64,000 nucleotides of DNA from Ferrovibrio sp046294345 (GCA_046294345.1 JBKBJT010000016.1:12659-76658); one strand, 5' to 3'; shown: positions 43,150-55,172, counted from the first letter of the stretch. Notes: a model not told the origin generated them from the letters alone. Program-made: numbers and translations.

Positions 43150-44337
43150 TCACACGCTCACATTGCGGAAAAACGACTGCACATCCTGGATGAAGGCATC
43201 GGGCTGTTCCATCGCCACGAAATGGCCGCCGCGTTCCAGGTCGCGGCGATGCGTCACGGTGTAGCCGCGCTCCAGCCAGCCTTGCGGCGGCGGTGGCACC
43301 AGGTCCCAGGGCGGAAGCAGGAAGCCGGTCGGCACGCTTACGAATTCGCCGGGCTTCAACGCCATATCTCCGGCCCTCACGGCGGCCCAGTACATCCAGG
43401 TCGAGGTCGTCGCCGTGCCGGTCAGCCAGTAGAGCGCCACATTGGCGATCACATGATCAATGTCGAAGGGTGGATCCTGGTCGACGGGAGCGCGGGCGAA
43501 GCCATGGAATTTCTCCACGATCCAGCCGGCCAGCCCGGCCGGGCTGTCGCTCAGGCCGTAACCCAATGTGGTGGGCTTGGTGCTCTGGATGGCGAAATAG
43601 CCGCTTTCGGCGGCCTGGATTTTCTTGGTGCGGGCGATCCATTCCTTTTCGGCCGGTGTGAACGGGGCCGAGTCCTTGGTCAGGGGCGGGCGCAGCGGCA
43701 CCATGTTGAGATGCAGCATGATGGCGTGATCGGGATGGTCGGCGCCAAGCCAGCTTGAGACGATTGAGCCCCAGTCGCCGGCCTGCACCAGGAAGCGGCC
43801 GAATCCCAGCACTTCCACCATCAGGTCGCGCCACAGCTTCGCCACCGCGCGCGGACCGATGGGTTTGTCCAGCGGCATCGAGAAGCCGTAGCCCGGCAAT
43901 GTTGGGCAGATAACCGTGAAGGCATCTTCCACCTTGCCGCCGAACCGTTCGGGATGGGCCAGCTTCTCGATCACATTGATGAATTCCAGAACCGAACCGG
44001 GCCAGCCATGGGTGAGCAGCAGCGGTCGCGGATTATCGCCTGAGCCGGGTTCGATCAGGAAATGCACGCTCTGCAGCCTGCCGGTATCGGGCCGCTTCAG
44101 CGCCACGCGGTATTGCAGGAAACGGTTCAGGCGCGCTTCCCAGTGCCGCCAGTCGAACCCATCCTGCCAGCGCGCGATGAAGCGGCGCATGTATTGTCCG
44201 TTGCTGCCGTATTGCCAGGCAGCATCAACGGGTTCGGCGGGGAAGCGTGTCTGCGCCAGCCGCTGGCGCAAATCGGCCAATGCCGCGTCGGGAATCGCGA
44301 TGGTGAATTTTTCCGCGGCGGGGGCGAGACGCAGCAT
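43150..44337 (-). CDS. Epoxide hydrolase (EHN domain plus alpha/beta hydrolase)
   Basis: This 395-residue enzyme has the N-terminal EHN region (DLRQRLAQTRFP, RWQDGFDWRHWEARLN) and an alpha/beta hydrolase core with oxyanion HGWPGS, the nucleophile aspartate in QAGDWGS and the histidine in RGGHFVAMEQPD. These are microsomal/juvenile-hormone-type epoxide hydrolase features. It should open epoxides to diols. It starts 1 bp after the lysE stop. Confidence 0.92.
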   Translation of the reverse strand: MLRLAPAAEKFTIAIPDAALADLRQRLAQTRFPAEPVDAAWQYGSNGQYMRRFIARWQDGFDWRHWEARLNRFLQYRVALKRPDTGRLQSVHFLIEPGSGDNPRPLLLTHGWPGSVLEFINVIEKLAHPERFGGKVEDAFTVICPTLPGYGFSMPLDKPIGPRAVAKLWRDLMVEVLGFGRFLVQAGDWGSIVSSWLGADHPDHAIMLHLNMVPLRPPLTKDSAPFTPAEKEWIARTKKIQAAESGYFAIQSTKPTTLGYGLSDSPAGLAGWIVEKFHGFARAPVDQDPPFDIDHVIANVALYWLTGTATTSTWMYWAAVRAGDMALKPGEFVSVPTGFLLPPWDLVPPPPQGWLERGYTVTHRRDLERGGHFVAMEQPDAFIQDVQSFFRNVSV

Positions 44338-44338
44338 G

Positions 44339-44965
44339 TCAGTTGCGCCTCAGCGTGGCGGTCAGCAGGCCGGCGCCGATCAGCATGCTGCCACCGGCAC
44401 GATTCACCCAGGTCATCGCGCGTGGCGAAGCGATACGGTGGCGTGCGCCACCCATGGCGGCGATGTAGCCGATCTGCGTGACCGTGGCGATCACATTGAA
44501 GGTCAGCGTCAGCGCGATCACCTGGGGCCAGAGCGGCCGGGCCGGATCGATGAACTGCGGCAGGAAGGCGGCGAAGAAGAGAATGCCTTTCGGATTCAGC
44601 AGCGTGACGATGAAGGTCTGCCCGATTGCCTTGCCCGTGCCGCTGCGCATGGCGGCAACCGGCGTCAGTCCGCTGGCCGGCGCGCGCCAGAGCTTGATGC
44701 CCAGCCAGACCAGGTAACCTGCACCCAGCCATTTCATCACCAGGAAGGCTTCGGCAGAAGTTGCCAGCAGCGCGCTGAAGCCCAGCACCGAAAGCGCGAT
44801 GGCGCAGATGTCGCCCAGGATCACGCCGGCCAGGCTGGCCAGCCCGACGCGCCAGCCGCTTGCTGCCGTATGTCCGAGGATCATCAGCGTGGTGGGGCCG
44901 GGAATGGCGATCAACACCGCGGCGGCGGCGGCGAAAGCGAGCCAGAGGTCGAGACTGATCGGCAT
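44339..44965 (-). CDS. LysE/RhtB-family exporter
   Basis: This 208-residue protein has about six helices and the LysE signature IPGPTTLMILGHTAASGWRVGL near the N-terminus in pieces, with NPKGILFFAAFLPQF. Members export amino acids or similar solutes. The start at 44965 follows GGAGGAA; an AT-rich in-frame extension is rejected. It is the first gene of its operon. Confidence 0.9.
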   Translation of the reverse strand: MPISLDLWLAFAAAAAVLIAIPGPTTLMILGHTAASGWRVGLASLAGVILGDICAIALSVLGFSALLATSAEAFLVMKWLGAGYLVWLGIKLWRAPASGLTPVAAMRSGTGKAIGQTFIVTLLNPKGILFFAAFLPQFIDPARPLWPQVIALTLTFNVIATVTQIGYIAAMGGARHRIASPRAMTWVNRAGGSMLIGAGLLTATLRRN

Positions 44966-45126
44966 GCTGATTCCTCCCTGTCCGCAGCCAGCCATGGCTG
45001 GAGCCGGCTTGGCAAGGGTGAAGGCGGCATGGCAGCACATAAGAACGTTAAGGGAAAATATATTGATAATAGGATTAATATCATATATGATGTGACTGTA
45101 TTTACAATTCATATTTGGAGCCGCGC

Positions 45127-46018
45127 ATGCCGTCGCCTTTTGAAGATATTGATTTCACGAATCTTTTTGGCCCTGTCGCCCAACCTGAACCAGGAGCCGA
45201 CCCGTTCGGCCGCATTGGCGCCGGCGATCCGGCCTGGGAACAGGCCCGGGAAGCCTGGATGGGCGGTGCCAGCCTCGAGCGGCTATTCGGCGACCGGCGG
45301 TCCGACCGGTTATTGGGGTATCCGCGACGATGCGGCCATGAAAGGGCTGCAGAAGGAAGGCGGCCTCACCGTTGATGGCTGGGCCGGACCGGGCGGCGAG
45401 ACGATGAGGCATTTCCAGACCATCTATCTGCCGCAACAGGGCGTGCAGATGCAAACGTCACGACAGGCGGCGGCCACGGCCATACCTGGGGATCCCGGAG
45501 CGGTCGGGGATTATGCCGAAGCCATCCGAAACACCAATCAGGAACTTGTAGGCACCCTTGGCCTCGATCCGGCGAAGATGGATCTCGAAGACCCGGAAAC
45601 CATGCGTGGCCTCAGTGCCGTGCGGTTCTATCATCATCTCAATCGCCAGCAGCAATACCAGGCGATGAATGACATCGCGCGCCTGGGGAAAAGAAATCCT
45701 GAGCTGGCTGGCAAGCTACGCGTCAAAATCGCGGACAGCATTGCGAATCCGATCTGGGAAATTTCCAGCATGACGCCGGAACGGCTGGAGCAAGCAATCA
45801 GTGAGACCGAGCAGGGTCTGAAGATCGCCAAGGTTTTCGATTTTATGGTGGGTGCCGGTGGCGCCGGATGGAAGCTGGGAAAACCAAGGGGCGCGCCGAA
45901 GGCCATTGGCCGTGGATTTGGTGCTGGCGGGCTGATGTCAGGCTGGATGGTCGATGGATATGAAAAGCTGATGCATGACCTGAAGACTGAGCAGGCGCGC
46001 CGCAGCAGCGGGCCGTGA
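45127..46018 (+). pseudogene. Frameshifted peptidoglycan-binding-like gene with a long C-terminal extension
   Basis: The reading starts at 45127 (MPSPFEDIDF, GGAG site) and runs to LERLFGD near 45295, then continues in the next frame from ATGGPTGYW to the stop at 46018. Both halves resemble the intact protein at 47582 (WMNGASLRQLFGD and SGGPTGYW...GLKVDG...GET). About 38 residues between these blocks are missing here, a length not divisible by three. A deletion between short GCGAC repeats at about 45288-45295 would explain it. The remaining 190 residues (helical, ending in RRSSGP) have no match I can name. A sequencing error alone would not explain the missing block. Expression of either half is doubtful. 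Confidence 0.7.
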
Positions 46019-46020
46019 TG

Positions 46021-46335
46021 TTAGCGCAGAGGCGGTTCTAGCCGACGCTGAATCCAGCCGATCACTAGCAACGGCGGAATCACCAGCATGGTGAAGACGG
46101 TGAATGGCAACCACCATGTGGCATCGTCGAGCATGACGCAGACGCGCTTCCAGGAGGTGGCGCGCTTGGCCAGTCTCCACAGGCGCAGGGTGCGTGGAGC
46201 CAGCCAGGCAGGATAGGTCAGAAACCCGATGGCAAAGACGACAAAGCGCTCAAGAGCGGTGCGTTTGGGTAACGTCATGCCGATGGCGCGCTCCAACTCG
46301 TCGCGCTGGGACGAGGTGCTGGGATCTGAGGTCAT
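46021..46335 (-). CDS. Uncharacterised small membrane protein
   Basis: This 104-residue protein has two likely membrane segments (about 31-47 and 76-95) and basic flanks (RTLRLWRLAKRATSWKR). I do not recognise a family. It lies 63 bp after the DUF2891-like gene on the same strand and converges on the broken gene at 45127. Confidence 0.6.
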   Translation of the reverse strand: MTSDPSTSSQRDELERAIGMTLPKRTALERFVVFAIGFLTYPAWLAPRTLRLWRLAKRATSWKRVCVMLDDATWWLPFTVFTMLVIPPLLVIGWIQRRLEPPLR

Positions 46336-46398
46336 AGAATCAGAATAACACGCCGCGCGCCGGCGCGGGATCGGAAGGTGATGAATAAGGGGTTATGC

Positions 46399-47400
46399 CT
46401 ATAACCCCTCGACGGCCAAAGCGGCGAATGTCGCCAGCCAATGTTCGCCGCCATATTCACCACTTTCCAGGAAAGGCAGGCTGGCGGCTTCATGAGCGGC
46501 GGCCGTGGTGAGCAGCGCGGTCTGCTGCGAGTCCGGTAATGTCGCTGCGATACCACGCAGGCACCAGGCACGCGAGAGATTGAGCCCATCCAGATGCACG
46601 CCCTTGGCGTCGCCACGGTCGGCCACGATAGCCGGCTTGAATGGCAGAGCCGGTAGGAAACGGGCAAACCATGATGCGAAGTCGTCCGCTGGTAACAGCA
46701 TCGCCATCAGCAGGGCTTCGGTCAGTGCCCCGGACAGGAAATCGTCGCCGTTGGGTTCGTAATGCGCCGGGTATTCGGTATCGGGCAGGAATTTCGCACG
46801 CGCATAGGTTTCGATGGCTCGCATCAGTTCCGTGCTGTCGCAGAGGCGGGCGTAATGCAGCGCAAGCACCAGGCCGAAGGCGGTGTTGAAATGCGTGCCG
46901 GTGCGGATCGGATAGGTCAGCTTCGCCAGATAGGCAGGAAAAGCCTGGGCGATGTGATCTTCCAGCGGGCGCAGAGCGGCCCGCCAGTTCCTGGCCTCCG
47001 GCTGTGGCCAGAGTTGCAGCTCGGCGCATAAAGCCAGCAGCCAGCCCCAGCCGTAGGGCCGTTCCCAGGTGCCGCGTCCCGGCTGCTGCATGTAGGCGGC
47101 TTCGGCCGCTCCGCCTTCGGGCGTGAAATGCGCTGCAAACAGCGCCAGCGTGTTGTTGGTTATGGGCAGATGGGGATACCGGCGCAGGCAGCGCGCCAGC
47201 AGCCACCAGCCATGCACCGCCGAATGCCAGTCGTAGGAACCGTAGAATACCGGATGCAGAACGCGCGGCGGCTGCACATCGGCCGGACCATTGAGGAAAT
47301 GCGCCAGGCTGTTGGGATATTCCGTCGCGAGGTTGCGCATTGGCAGGGCGGCGAAGCGGGTGGCCTGCTGGGGGGTGATCTGGGCTCTGGGATAGATCAT
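46399..47400 (-). CDS. DUF2891-family protein
   Basis: This 333-residue protein is of the DUF2891 type (HPVFYGSYDWHSAVHGWW, GWGWLLALCAEL, EPNGDDFLSGALTEALLM, HLDGLNLSRAWCLRGIA). The repeated helical pattern suggests an alpha/alpha toroid fold as in glycan-active enzymes, but no activity is known. The start at 47400 is preferred; an AT-rich extension of 42 residues looks non-coding. Its role is unknown. Confidence 0.82.
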   Translation of the reverse strand: MIYPRAQITPQQATRFAALPMRNLATEYPNSLAHFLNGPADVQPPRVLHPVFYGSYDWHSAVHGWWLLARCLRRYPHLPITNNTLALFAAHFTPEGGAAEAAYMQQPGRGTWERPYGWGWLLALCAELQLWPQPEARNWRAALRPLEDHIAQAFPAYLAKLTYPIRTGTHFNTAFGLVLALHYARLCDSTELMRAIETYARAKFLPDTEYPAHYEPNGDDFLSGALTEALLMAMLLPADDFASWFARFLPALPFKPAIVADRGDAKGVHLDGLNLSRAWCLRGIAATLPDSQQTALLTTAAAHEAASLPFLESGEYGGEHWLATFAALAVEGL

Positions 47401-47540
47401 GCCGCGATCTCGCCCGGCCGCCGCCGGAGCGTCAATGCTTTGCCGGCTATGGGCAAGGGGGGCGGTCAGGAAAACCTTAAGAATGAGTTGAGAACAAATA
47501 GCGAAATATTCTCTGGACGTTCTCATTTTTCCGTGGCAGT

Positions 47541-47555
47541 GTTCTCATATCGTTC
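47541..47555 (+). promoter_or_regulatory. Alphaproteobacterial LexA (SOS) box
   Basis: GTTC-TCATATC-GTTC matches the alphaproteobacterial LexA operator GTTC-N7-GTTC exactly and lies 27 bp before the ATG at 47582. The octamer GTTCTCAT also occurs at 47519-47526, 22 bp upstream. The motif has eight fixed bases, so chance hits occur, but its promoter position is right. Confidence 0.65.
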
Positions 47556-47581
47556 AGAGACCCTCAGGAAAGGCAGCCGTC

Positions 47582-47986
47582 ATGTTCATGCGTCCGTTTT
47601 CCGTCGACAAGTCGCTTCGCACCCGTCTGCTTTCTCCCCGGGCCGCCACCGCGCCGGCCGATCCGGTCTGGACCATGGCTTGCGCCTGGATGAACGGCGC
47701 CTCGCTGCGCCAGCTGTTCGGCGACCTGGTATTCGACCTGCTGGAAGATGTGGGCGTTGGCCAGTCCAACCGTCGCGCCGATGTGGCCAAGCTGCAGGCC
47801 CTGCTGCATCGCGAGGGCGATCTCGACCTTTTCGCCAGCGGCGGGCCGACCGGCTACTGGACCAGGCGTGAGGATGCCGCCCTGCGCACCTTCCAGCAGC
47901 GCCATGGCCTGAAGGTTGACGGCCACGCCATGCCGGATGGCGAGACCATCACGCTGCTGCGGGCGCTATACGCCCCGAAGCACTGA
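47582..47986 (+). CDS. Small peptidoglycan-binding-domain protein, probably LexA-controlled
   Basis: This 134-residue protein has no clear signal peptide. After an N-terminal segment with WMNGASLRQLFGDLVFD, residues about 65-130 form a peptidoglycan-binding-like domain (VAKLQALLH, DAALRTFQQRHGLKVDG, GETITLLRAL). A LexA-type box sits at its promoter, so it should be induced by DNA damage. It may be a cell-wall or division factor, or a remnant of a phage lysis gene. A broken paralogue with a longer C-terminus lies 2.4 kb upstream. Confidence 0.75.
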   Translation: MFMRPFSVDKSLRTRLLSPRAATAPADPVWTMACAWMNGASLRQLFGDLVFDLLEDVGVGQSNRRADVAKLQALLHREGDLDLFASGGPTGYWTRREDAALRTFQQRHGLKVDGHAMPDGETITLLRALYAPKH

Positions 47987-48002
47987 AGACAGGAAGGTCG
48001 GC

Positions 48003-48031
48003 AGTGAGCGCCCGGATTGGCTCTTGGGCGC

Positions 48032-48036
<5 letters not shown>
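48003..48036. terminator. Bidirectional hairpin between the peptidoglycan-binding gene and secA
   Basis: AGTGAGCGCCC (48003-48013) pairs perfectly with GGGCGCTCACT (48026-48036). It covers the secA stop codon and lies 17 bp after the convergent gene. There is no strong U tract on either side, so termination may be partial. Confidence 0.55.
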
Positions 48037-50746
<2,710 letters not shown>

Positions 50747-50936
50747 TATGCCGTACCCCTGGGAAGTCTGCTAAATCCGCGTCGCAACACGAGAACCGGG
50801 CGACGGAAACCGCGCATTAGATATGCATTGCCCCCTGCCATGTCAACGAAGGGGGGCGGTTTTCAGGGCCGATTCCCCGCATTGACCCGCGAGGATTCAA
50901 AGGGTTACATCCGGCTGTCACAGAAAGGCATTGCCC

Positions 50937-52172
50937 GTGTCCGCTTCTCCCTCCGCGCCGGCCCAGTCCGGCCCGCCCGACCCCGTCCACCTGGCCCAGG
51001 CCCTGATCCGCTGCCCGAGCGTGACTCCGGCCGACAAGGGGGCGCTGGGCGTACTGGAACAGGCGCTGACCGCTCTGGGCTTTCACTGTGAGCGACTGAG
51101 CTTCTCCGCCCCGGGCACACCCGATGTGGAGAACCTGTATGCCCGCTGGGGCGCCGGGCCGATCGGGCGGAATGAAGGCCCGAATTTCTGCTTCGCCGGC
51201 CATACCGACGTGGTGCCGGTGGGGGACGAGAAGGCCTGGACCATGCCACCCTTTGGCGCTGAAATCGCCGAGGGCCAGCTTTACGGTCGCGGCTCCGCCG
51301 ACATGAAATCGGCGATTGCCGCCTTCGTGGCCGCCGCAGGCCGTTTCCTGCAGTCCCGCAACGGGCAGTTGAAAGGCGGCATCAGCCTGCTGATCACCGG
51401 TGATGAGGAAGGTCCAGCGATCAACGGCACGGTGAAGGTGCTGCAGTGGCTGGCCGAGAAGGGCGAAAAACTGTCGGCCTGCGTGGTCGGCGAGCCGACC
51501 AATCCGCTGAAACTGGGCCAGATGATGAAAATCGGCCGCCGCGGCTCGCTCACCGCCCGCATCACAGTGCATGGCATTCAGGGCCATGTCGGCTATCCGC
51601 ATCTGGCCGACAATCCGATCCCGAAGCTGCTCGACATCCTCGCGGCGCTGAAAAGCCGTCGGCTCGATATCGGCAACGCGCATTTCGAACCGTCGAACCT
51701 GGAAATCACCACGATCGATGTCGGCAATCCGGCCAACAATGTGATCCCGGCCAGCGCCCATGCGGTGCTCAACATCCGTTACAACACCGAGCAGACGTCG
51801 GATGGCCTGAAAAGCTGGATCACCCGTACCTGCGAGGCGGTCTGCGGCAGCCAGAGCGGCAGTCGTACGCTGCAGGGTGCGCGGTTCGACCTGGTGCTGG
51901 AAGACGGCGCCATGCCCTTCCTCACCCAGCCGGGGCCGTTCGTCGCGGCCATGGCCGATGCGGTGCGCGAGGGTACCGGGCAGGAGCCGGAACTCAGCAC
52001 CACCGGCGGAACTTCGGATGCGCGGTTCATCCAGGCCTATTGCCCGGTGGTGGAATTCGGCCTGATCGGCCAGACCATGCATAAAGTCGATGAACGTGCC
52101 GCCGTTGCCGACATCCAGGCACTGAGCCGTGTCTACGAGGGCATGCTGCACCGGTTCTTCGCGGCCGCCTGA
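50937..52172 (+). CDS. dapE: Succinyl-diaminopimelate desuccinylase
   Basis: This 411-residue M20 zinc enzyme makes L,L-diaminopimelate for lysine and peptidoglycan. Metal and catalytic motifs are GHTDVVPVGD, GRGSADMKS, GDEEGPA and the C-terminal GGTSDARF. A GTG start at 50937 is chosen because AAAGG lies 8 bp upstream; an in-frame TTG at 50931 is too close to that site. It is about 30 residues longer than E. coli DapE. Confidence 0.95.
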   Translation: MSASPSAPAQSGPPDPVHLAQALIRCPSVTPADKGALGVLEQALTALGFHCERLSFSAPGTPDVENLYARWGAGPIGRNEGPNFCFAGHTDVVPVGDEKAWTMPPFGAEIAEGQLYGRGSADMKSAIAAFVAAAGRFLQSRNGQLKGGISLLITGDEEGPAINGTVKVLQWLAEKGEKLSACVVGEPTNPLKLGQMMKIGRRGSLTARITVHGIQGHVGYPHLADNPIPKLLDILAALKSRRLDIGNAHFEPSNLEITTIDVGNPANNVIPASAHAVLNIRYNTEQTSDGLKSWITRTCEAVCGSQSGSRTLQGARFDLVLEDGAMPFLTQPGPFVAAMADAVREGTGQEPELSTTGGTSDARFIQAYCPVVEFGLIGQTMHKVDERAAVADIQALSRVYEGMLHRFFAAA

Positions 52173-52176
52173 TCCC

Positions 52177-52752
52177 ATGGCATTGCCGAATCGCGCCGAA
52201 ATCGCCGCTGCGCTGAAAGGCCTGGCGCTGTTGCTGCGCGGAGATGCCCGTGCCCTGCAATTCTATGATCTCAGCCTGGATGGCTTCTGGCGATCCTTCG
52301 GCCTGCCGTTGTTCTGCTTGGCCGTCTATCTGATCCTGCAGCCGGTCAATCCGGTCCAGGCCGAAATCTGGGCTGACAACCGGCTCGGCTTCCTGCTGAT
52401 GCAGGGGCTGGAATACCTGCTGGCCTGGGCGGCATTCCTCGTTGCCATGGCTGCCATCAGCCGGGGGTTCGGCCTCGGGCACCGCTATGCGGTGTTCGTC
52501 GTGCTCTACAACTGGGCCCAGGCCATCGTCACGGCCGCCAGCCTGCCCATACTGGCCGGCAGTCTGATCGGACTCCTGCCTCTGGGCATGCTGGCCGGCT
52601 GGAGCACCGGTATATTGCTGCTGTGGCTCTACATCGTATTGCAGGCCGGCCGGATCGGCCTCGGCGCCAGCCTGTCGCTGGCGGTGGGCGCCGCATTTCT
52701 GGATCTGGCGATCAGCCTTCTGGTGCACCGGCTCTTCGATCTGGTGTCATGA
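52177..52752 (+). CDS. Uncharacterised membrane protein next to dapE
   Basis: This 191-residue protein has about five membrane helices. It begins 4 bp after dapE and is probably co-transcribed. I do not recognise a characterised family. Confidence 0.72.
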   Translation: MALPNRAEIAAALKGLALLLRGDARALQFYDLSLDGFWRSFGLPLFCLAVYLILQPVNPVQAEIWADNRLGFLLMQGLEYLLAWAAFLVAMAAISRGFGLGHRYAVFVVLYNWAQAIVTAASLPILAGSLIGLLPLGMLAGWSTGILLLWLYIVLQAGRIGLGASLSLAVGAAFLDLAISLLVHRLFDLVS

Positions 52753-52859
52753 TGGCTGCCGGCTGGACTTGCTCGCCGCTCTGGGGCAGGGTAACTGCCG
52801 AATAAGTCCCGCGCCGGGCTCGATTCTGAAGGGCCGGCCGATCCAGAATGAGGACCAGA

Positions 52860-53456
52860 ATGGACCAGAATTTGCGCCAGCAGCTGATCGGCATGATCGA
52901 CGAGGCCAAGCGGGTTCGCGCCACGCTCAGCGCCGATGGCAGCCTGTTCCAGGGGTACAACGCGGATCTGCGGGCGATGCATAACAGCCAGGCCAAAACG
53001 CTGGCCGACATCATCGACCGGCAGGGCTGGCCGGGTAAGTCGAAAGTCGGTGAAGACGGCGCGGTTGCGGCCTGGATGATCGTGCAGCAGGCCATCGGCT
53101 TGCCACGTTTCATGCGTGCCTGCCTCGAGATCATCGAAACGGAAGTTGCAAAGGGCGATGTGCCGCGCTGGCAGTTGGCCTTGCTCACCGACCGCATACG
53201 CTGGCTGGAAGGCCGGCCGCAGGTTTACGGCACCCAGTTCGACTGGGACGAGAAGGGCCAGCTCAATCCGATCCCGATCGAAGACGAGACGACGGTCGAT
53301 TCCCGCCGAGCCTTGGCCGATCTGGTGCCGCTGGCCGAAGGCCGGGCACAGCGGCGGCGCGAAGCCGAGCAGAATGGCGAAGTGCCGCCGGCCAATCCCG
53401 CTGAGCGGCGCAAGGATTTCGAAGACTGGGCCAAAGCCATTGGCTGGCGCAGCTAA
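52860..53456 (+). CDS. DUF6624-like hypothetical protein
   Basis: This 198-residue soluble protein shows the pattern DIIDRQGWPGKSKVGEDGAVAAWMIVQQA in pieces, which I associate with DUF6624 proteins of unknown role. The start at 52860 has AGGA 7-8 bp upstream; an ATG at 52848 is the alternative. It converges on truA. Confidence 0.72.
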   Translation: MDQNLRQQLIGMIDEAKRVRATLSADGSLFQGYNADLRAMHNSQAKTLADIIDRQGWPGKSKVGEDGAVAAWMIVQQAIGLPRFMRACLEIIETEVAKGDVPRWQLALLTDRIRWLEGRPQVYGTQFDWDEKGQLNPIPIEDETTVDSRRALADLVPLAEGRAQRRREAEQNGEVPPANPAERRKDFEDWAKAIGWRS

Positions 53457-53501
53457 ACTGCGCCGGGGTGATTAGCTGGCGCGGCTGAACCGCCGCGCGC
53501 C

Positions 53502-54239
53502 CTAGTAATCCACCTGCATCAGGGTCAGGCCTTCCGCCGGTGCCGTCGGCCCGGCGGCGGAACGGTCGCGCTTCTCCAGTGCTGCCTGCACATCGGCGGC
53601 CGACCAGCGTCCCTCACCGACCAGCTTCAGCGTGCCCACCATGTTGCGCACCTGGTGATGCAGGAAGCTGCGCGCCCTGGCACTAACGTGGATTTCTTCG
53701 CCCACACGGCTGACGGCCAGATGCGCCAGCGTCTTCTCGGGCGATTTGGCCTGGCATTCGGCGGCGCGGAAGCTGGTGAAGTCGTGATGGCCGACCAGGA
53801 CTTGCGCGGCGTCATGCATCGCGGCCACATCCAGCGGCACCGGCACATGCCAGACGAAGCCGGCTTCCAGTGCCGGCGGCGGGCGGCGGTTGAGGATGCG
53901 ATAAAGATACTGCCGCCCGGTGGCCGAAAGCCTGGCGTGGAAATCCGGCCCGACAATGGCGGCATCCAGCACCTTCACCGGTTCCAGCCGCAGGTGGAAG
54001 TTCAGTCCGTCGCGGATGCGGTCGGCGCTGAAATCGCGTTCCAGGTCGAAATGCACCACCTGGCCGCGCGCATGCACGCCGGCATCGGTGCGGCCGGCCG
54101 CCACGGTCTCGATCTGCTGCCCGCTCATGGCCTGGATGGCTTCTTCCAGCGCCTGCTGCACGGCGCGGTTCTCCTGCTGCCGCTGCCAGCCGACATAGGC
54201 GCCGCCATTGTATTCGATGGTGAGGCGGAAGCGCGGCAT
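53502..54239 (-). CDS. truA: tRNA pseudouridine(38-40) synthase
   Basis: This 245-residue enzyme modifies the anticodon arm of many tRNAs. The catalytic aspartate is in AGRTDAGVHA, and the start reads RFRLTIEYNGGAYVGWQRQ. The start codon overlaps the fmt stop by one base, so def, fmt and truA form an operon. Confidence 0.97.
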   Translation of the reverse strand: MPRFRLTIEYNGGAYVGWQRQQENRAVQQALEEAIQAMSGQQIETVAAGRTDAGVHARGQVVHFDLERDFSADRIRDGLNFHLRLEPVKVLDAAIVGPDFHARLSATGRQYLYRILNRRPPPALEAGFVWHVPVPLDVAAMHDAAQVLVGHHDFTSFRAAECQAKSPEKTLAHLAVSRVGEEIHVSARARSFLHHQVRNMVGTLKLVGEGRWSAADVQAALEKRDRSAAGPTAPAEGLTLMQVDY

Positions 54240-55159
54240 CAGCCCAGAGCCGTGCCGCGCGGCAGGGCAAAGCCGTGCAGGAAATCGGCGATGCTGACGG
54301 CGCTTTTGCTGGGCCGCTGCAGGCGCAGCAGCTTCAGGGCACCGTCTCCGCAGGCCACCGTGCCGGCATCGTCCAGGGTCGTGCCGGCCATGCCGCGACC
54401 CGCAACGGGTTCGGCGGCCAGCACCTTGATGCGCTCGCCGTTCAGTTCGAAAAAGGTGCCCGGTCCGGGATTCAGCGCACGCACCATGCGGTCAATCTCT
54501 GCGGCGGATTTCGTCCAGTCGATGCGTCCTTCATCCTTGGCCAGCTTGGCGGCATAGGTCACGCCATCTTGCGGCTGCGGTTGCGGCTTGATTTTGCCGG
54601 CGGCGAAATCGTGCAGCGACCGCACCATCAATGGTGCGCCCACGCGTGCCAGTTCGTCATGCAGTTCGCTGACCGTCATACGCGGGCCGATGGCAACACG
54701 CTCGCAGGCCAGCACGGGGCCGGTATCGAGGCCGACATCCATCTGCATGGCGCAGACGCCGGTCTCACTGTCGCCGGCCATGATCGCGCGCTGGATCGGC
54801 GCCGCACCGCGCCAGCGCGGCAGCAGCGAGGCATGCAGGTTGAAGCAACCCAGCCTGGGCGCGTCCAGCACCGGTTTGGGCAGCAGCAGGCCATAGGCCA
54901 CCACCACCGCGGCATCCACATTCAACGCAGCGAATTCCGCCTGCGCGTCCGGAGACTTCAGGCTCACCGGATGGCGCACCGTCAGTCCGTGTTTTTCGGC
55001 GCAGGCCTGCACGGGCGAGGGCGTCAGCTTCTGCCCGCGGCCGGCGGGGCGAGGCGGCTGGCTGTAGACGGCAACGATCTCGTCGCCGTTGGCGATGAAG
55101 GCTTCCAGCACCGGCACGGCGAAATCCGGCGTGCCCATGAAGACCAGACGGAGAGGCAT
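54239..55159 (-). CDS. fmt: Methionyl-tRNA formyltransferase
   Basis: This 306-residue enzyme formylates initiator Met-tRNA. Motifs are RLVFMGTPDFAVPVLEA at the start, NLHASLLPRWRGAAPIQ and the C-terminal domain with NPGPGTFFELNGERIKV. It starts 13 bp after def. Confidence 0.97.
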   Translation of the reverse strand: MPLRLVFMGTPDFAVPVLEAFIANGDEIVAVYSQPPRPAGRGQKLTPSPVQACAEKHGLTVRHPVSLKSPDAQAEFAALNVDAAVVVAYGLLLPKPVLDAPRLGCFNLHASLLPRWRGAAPIQRAIMAGDSETGVCAMQMDVGLDTGPVLACERVAIGPRMTVSELHDELARVGAPLMVRSLHDFAAGKIKPQPQPQDGVTYAAKLAKDEGRIDWTKSAAEIDRMVRALNPGPGTFFELNGERIKVLAAEPVAGRGMAGTTLDDAGTVACGDGALKLLRLQRPSKSAVSIADFLHGFALPRGTALG

Positions 55160-55172
55160 GGGGCGAACCGGC

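Noticed and set aside
45115..45127. TTG at 45115 as start of the broken peptidoglycan-binding gene
   Set aside because: The ATG at 45127 has a GGAG site at the right distance; the TTG has none.
50830..50857. GCCCCC/GGGGGC hairpin followed by GGTTTT in the secA-dapE gap
   Set aside because: It lies in a divergent promoter region with no transcript to end there; short stem and large loop.
53460..53500. GGCGCG/CGCGCC hairpin between the DUF6624-like gene and truA as a terminator
   Set aside because: Stem is imperfect and there is no T run on either strand.
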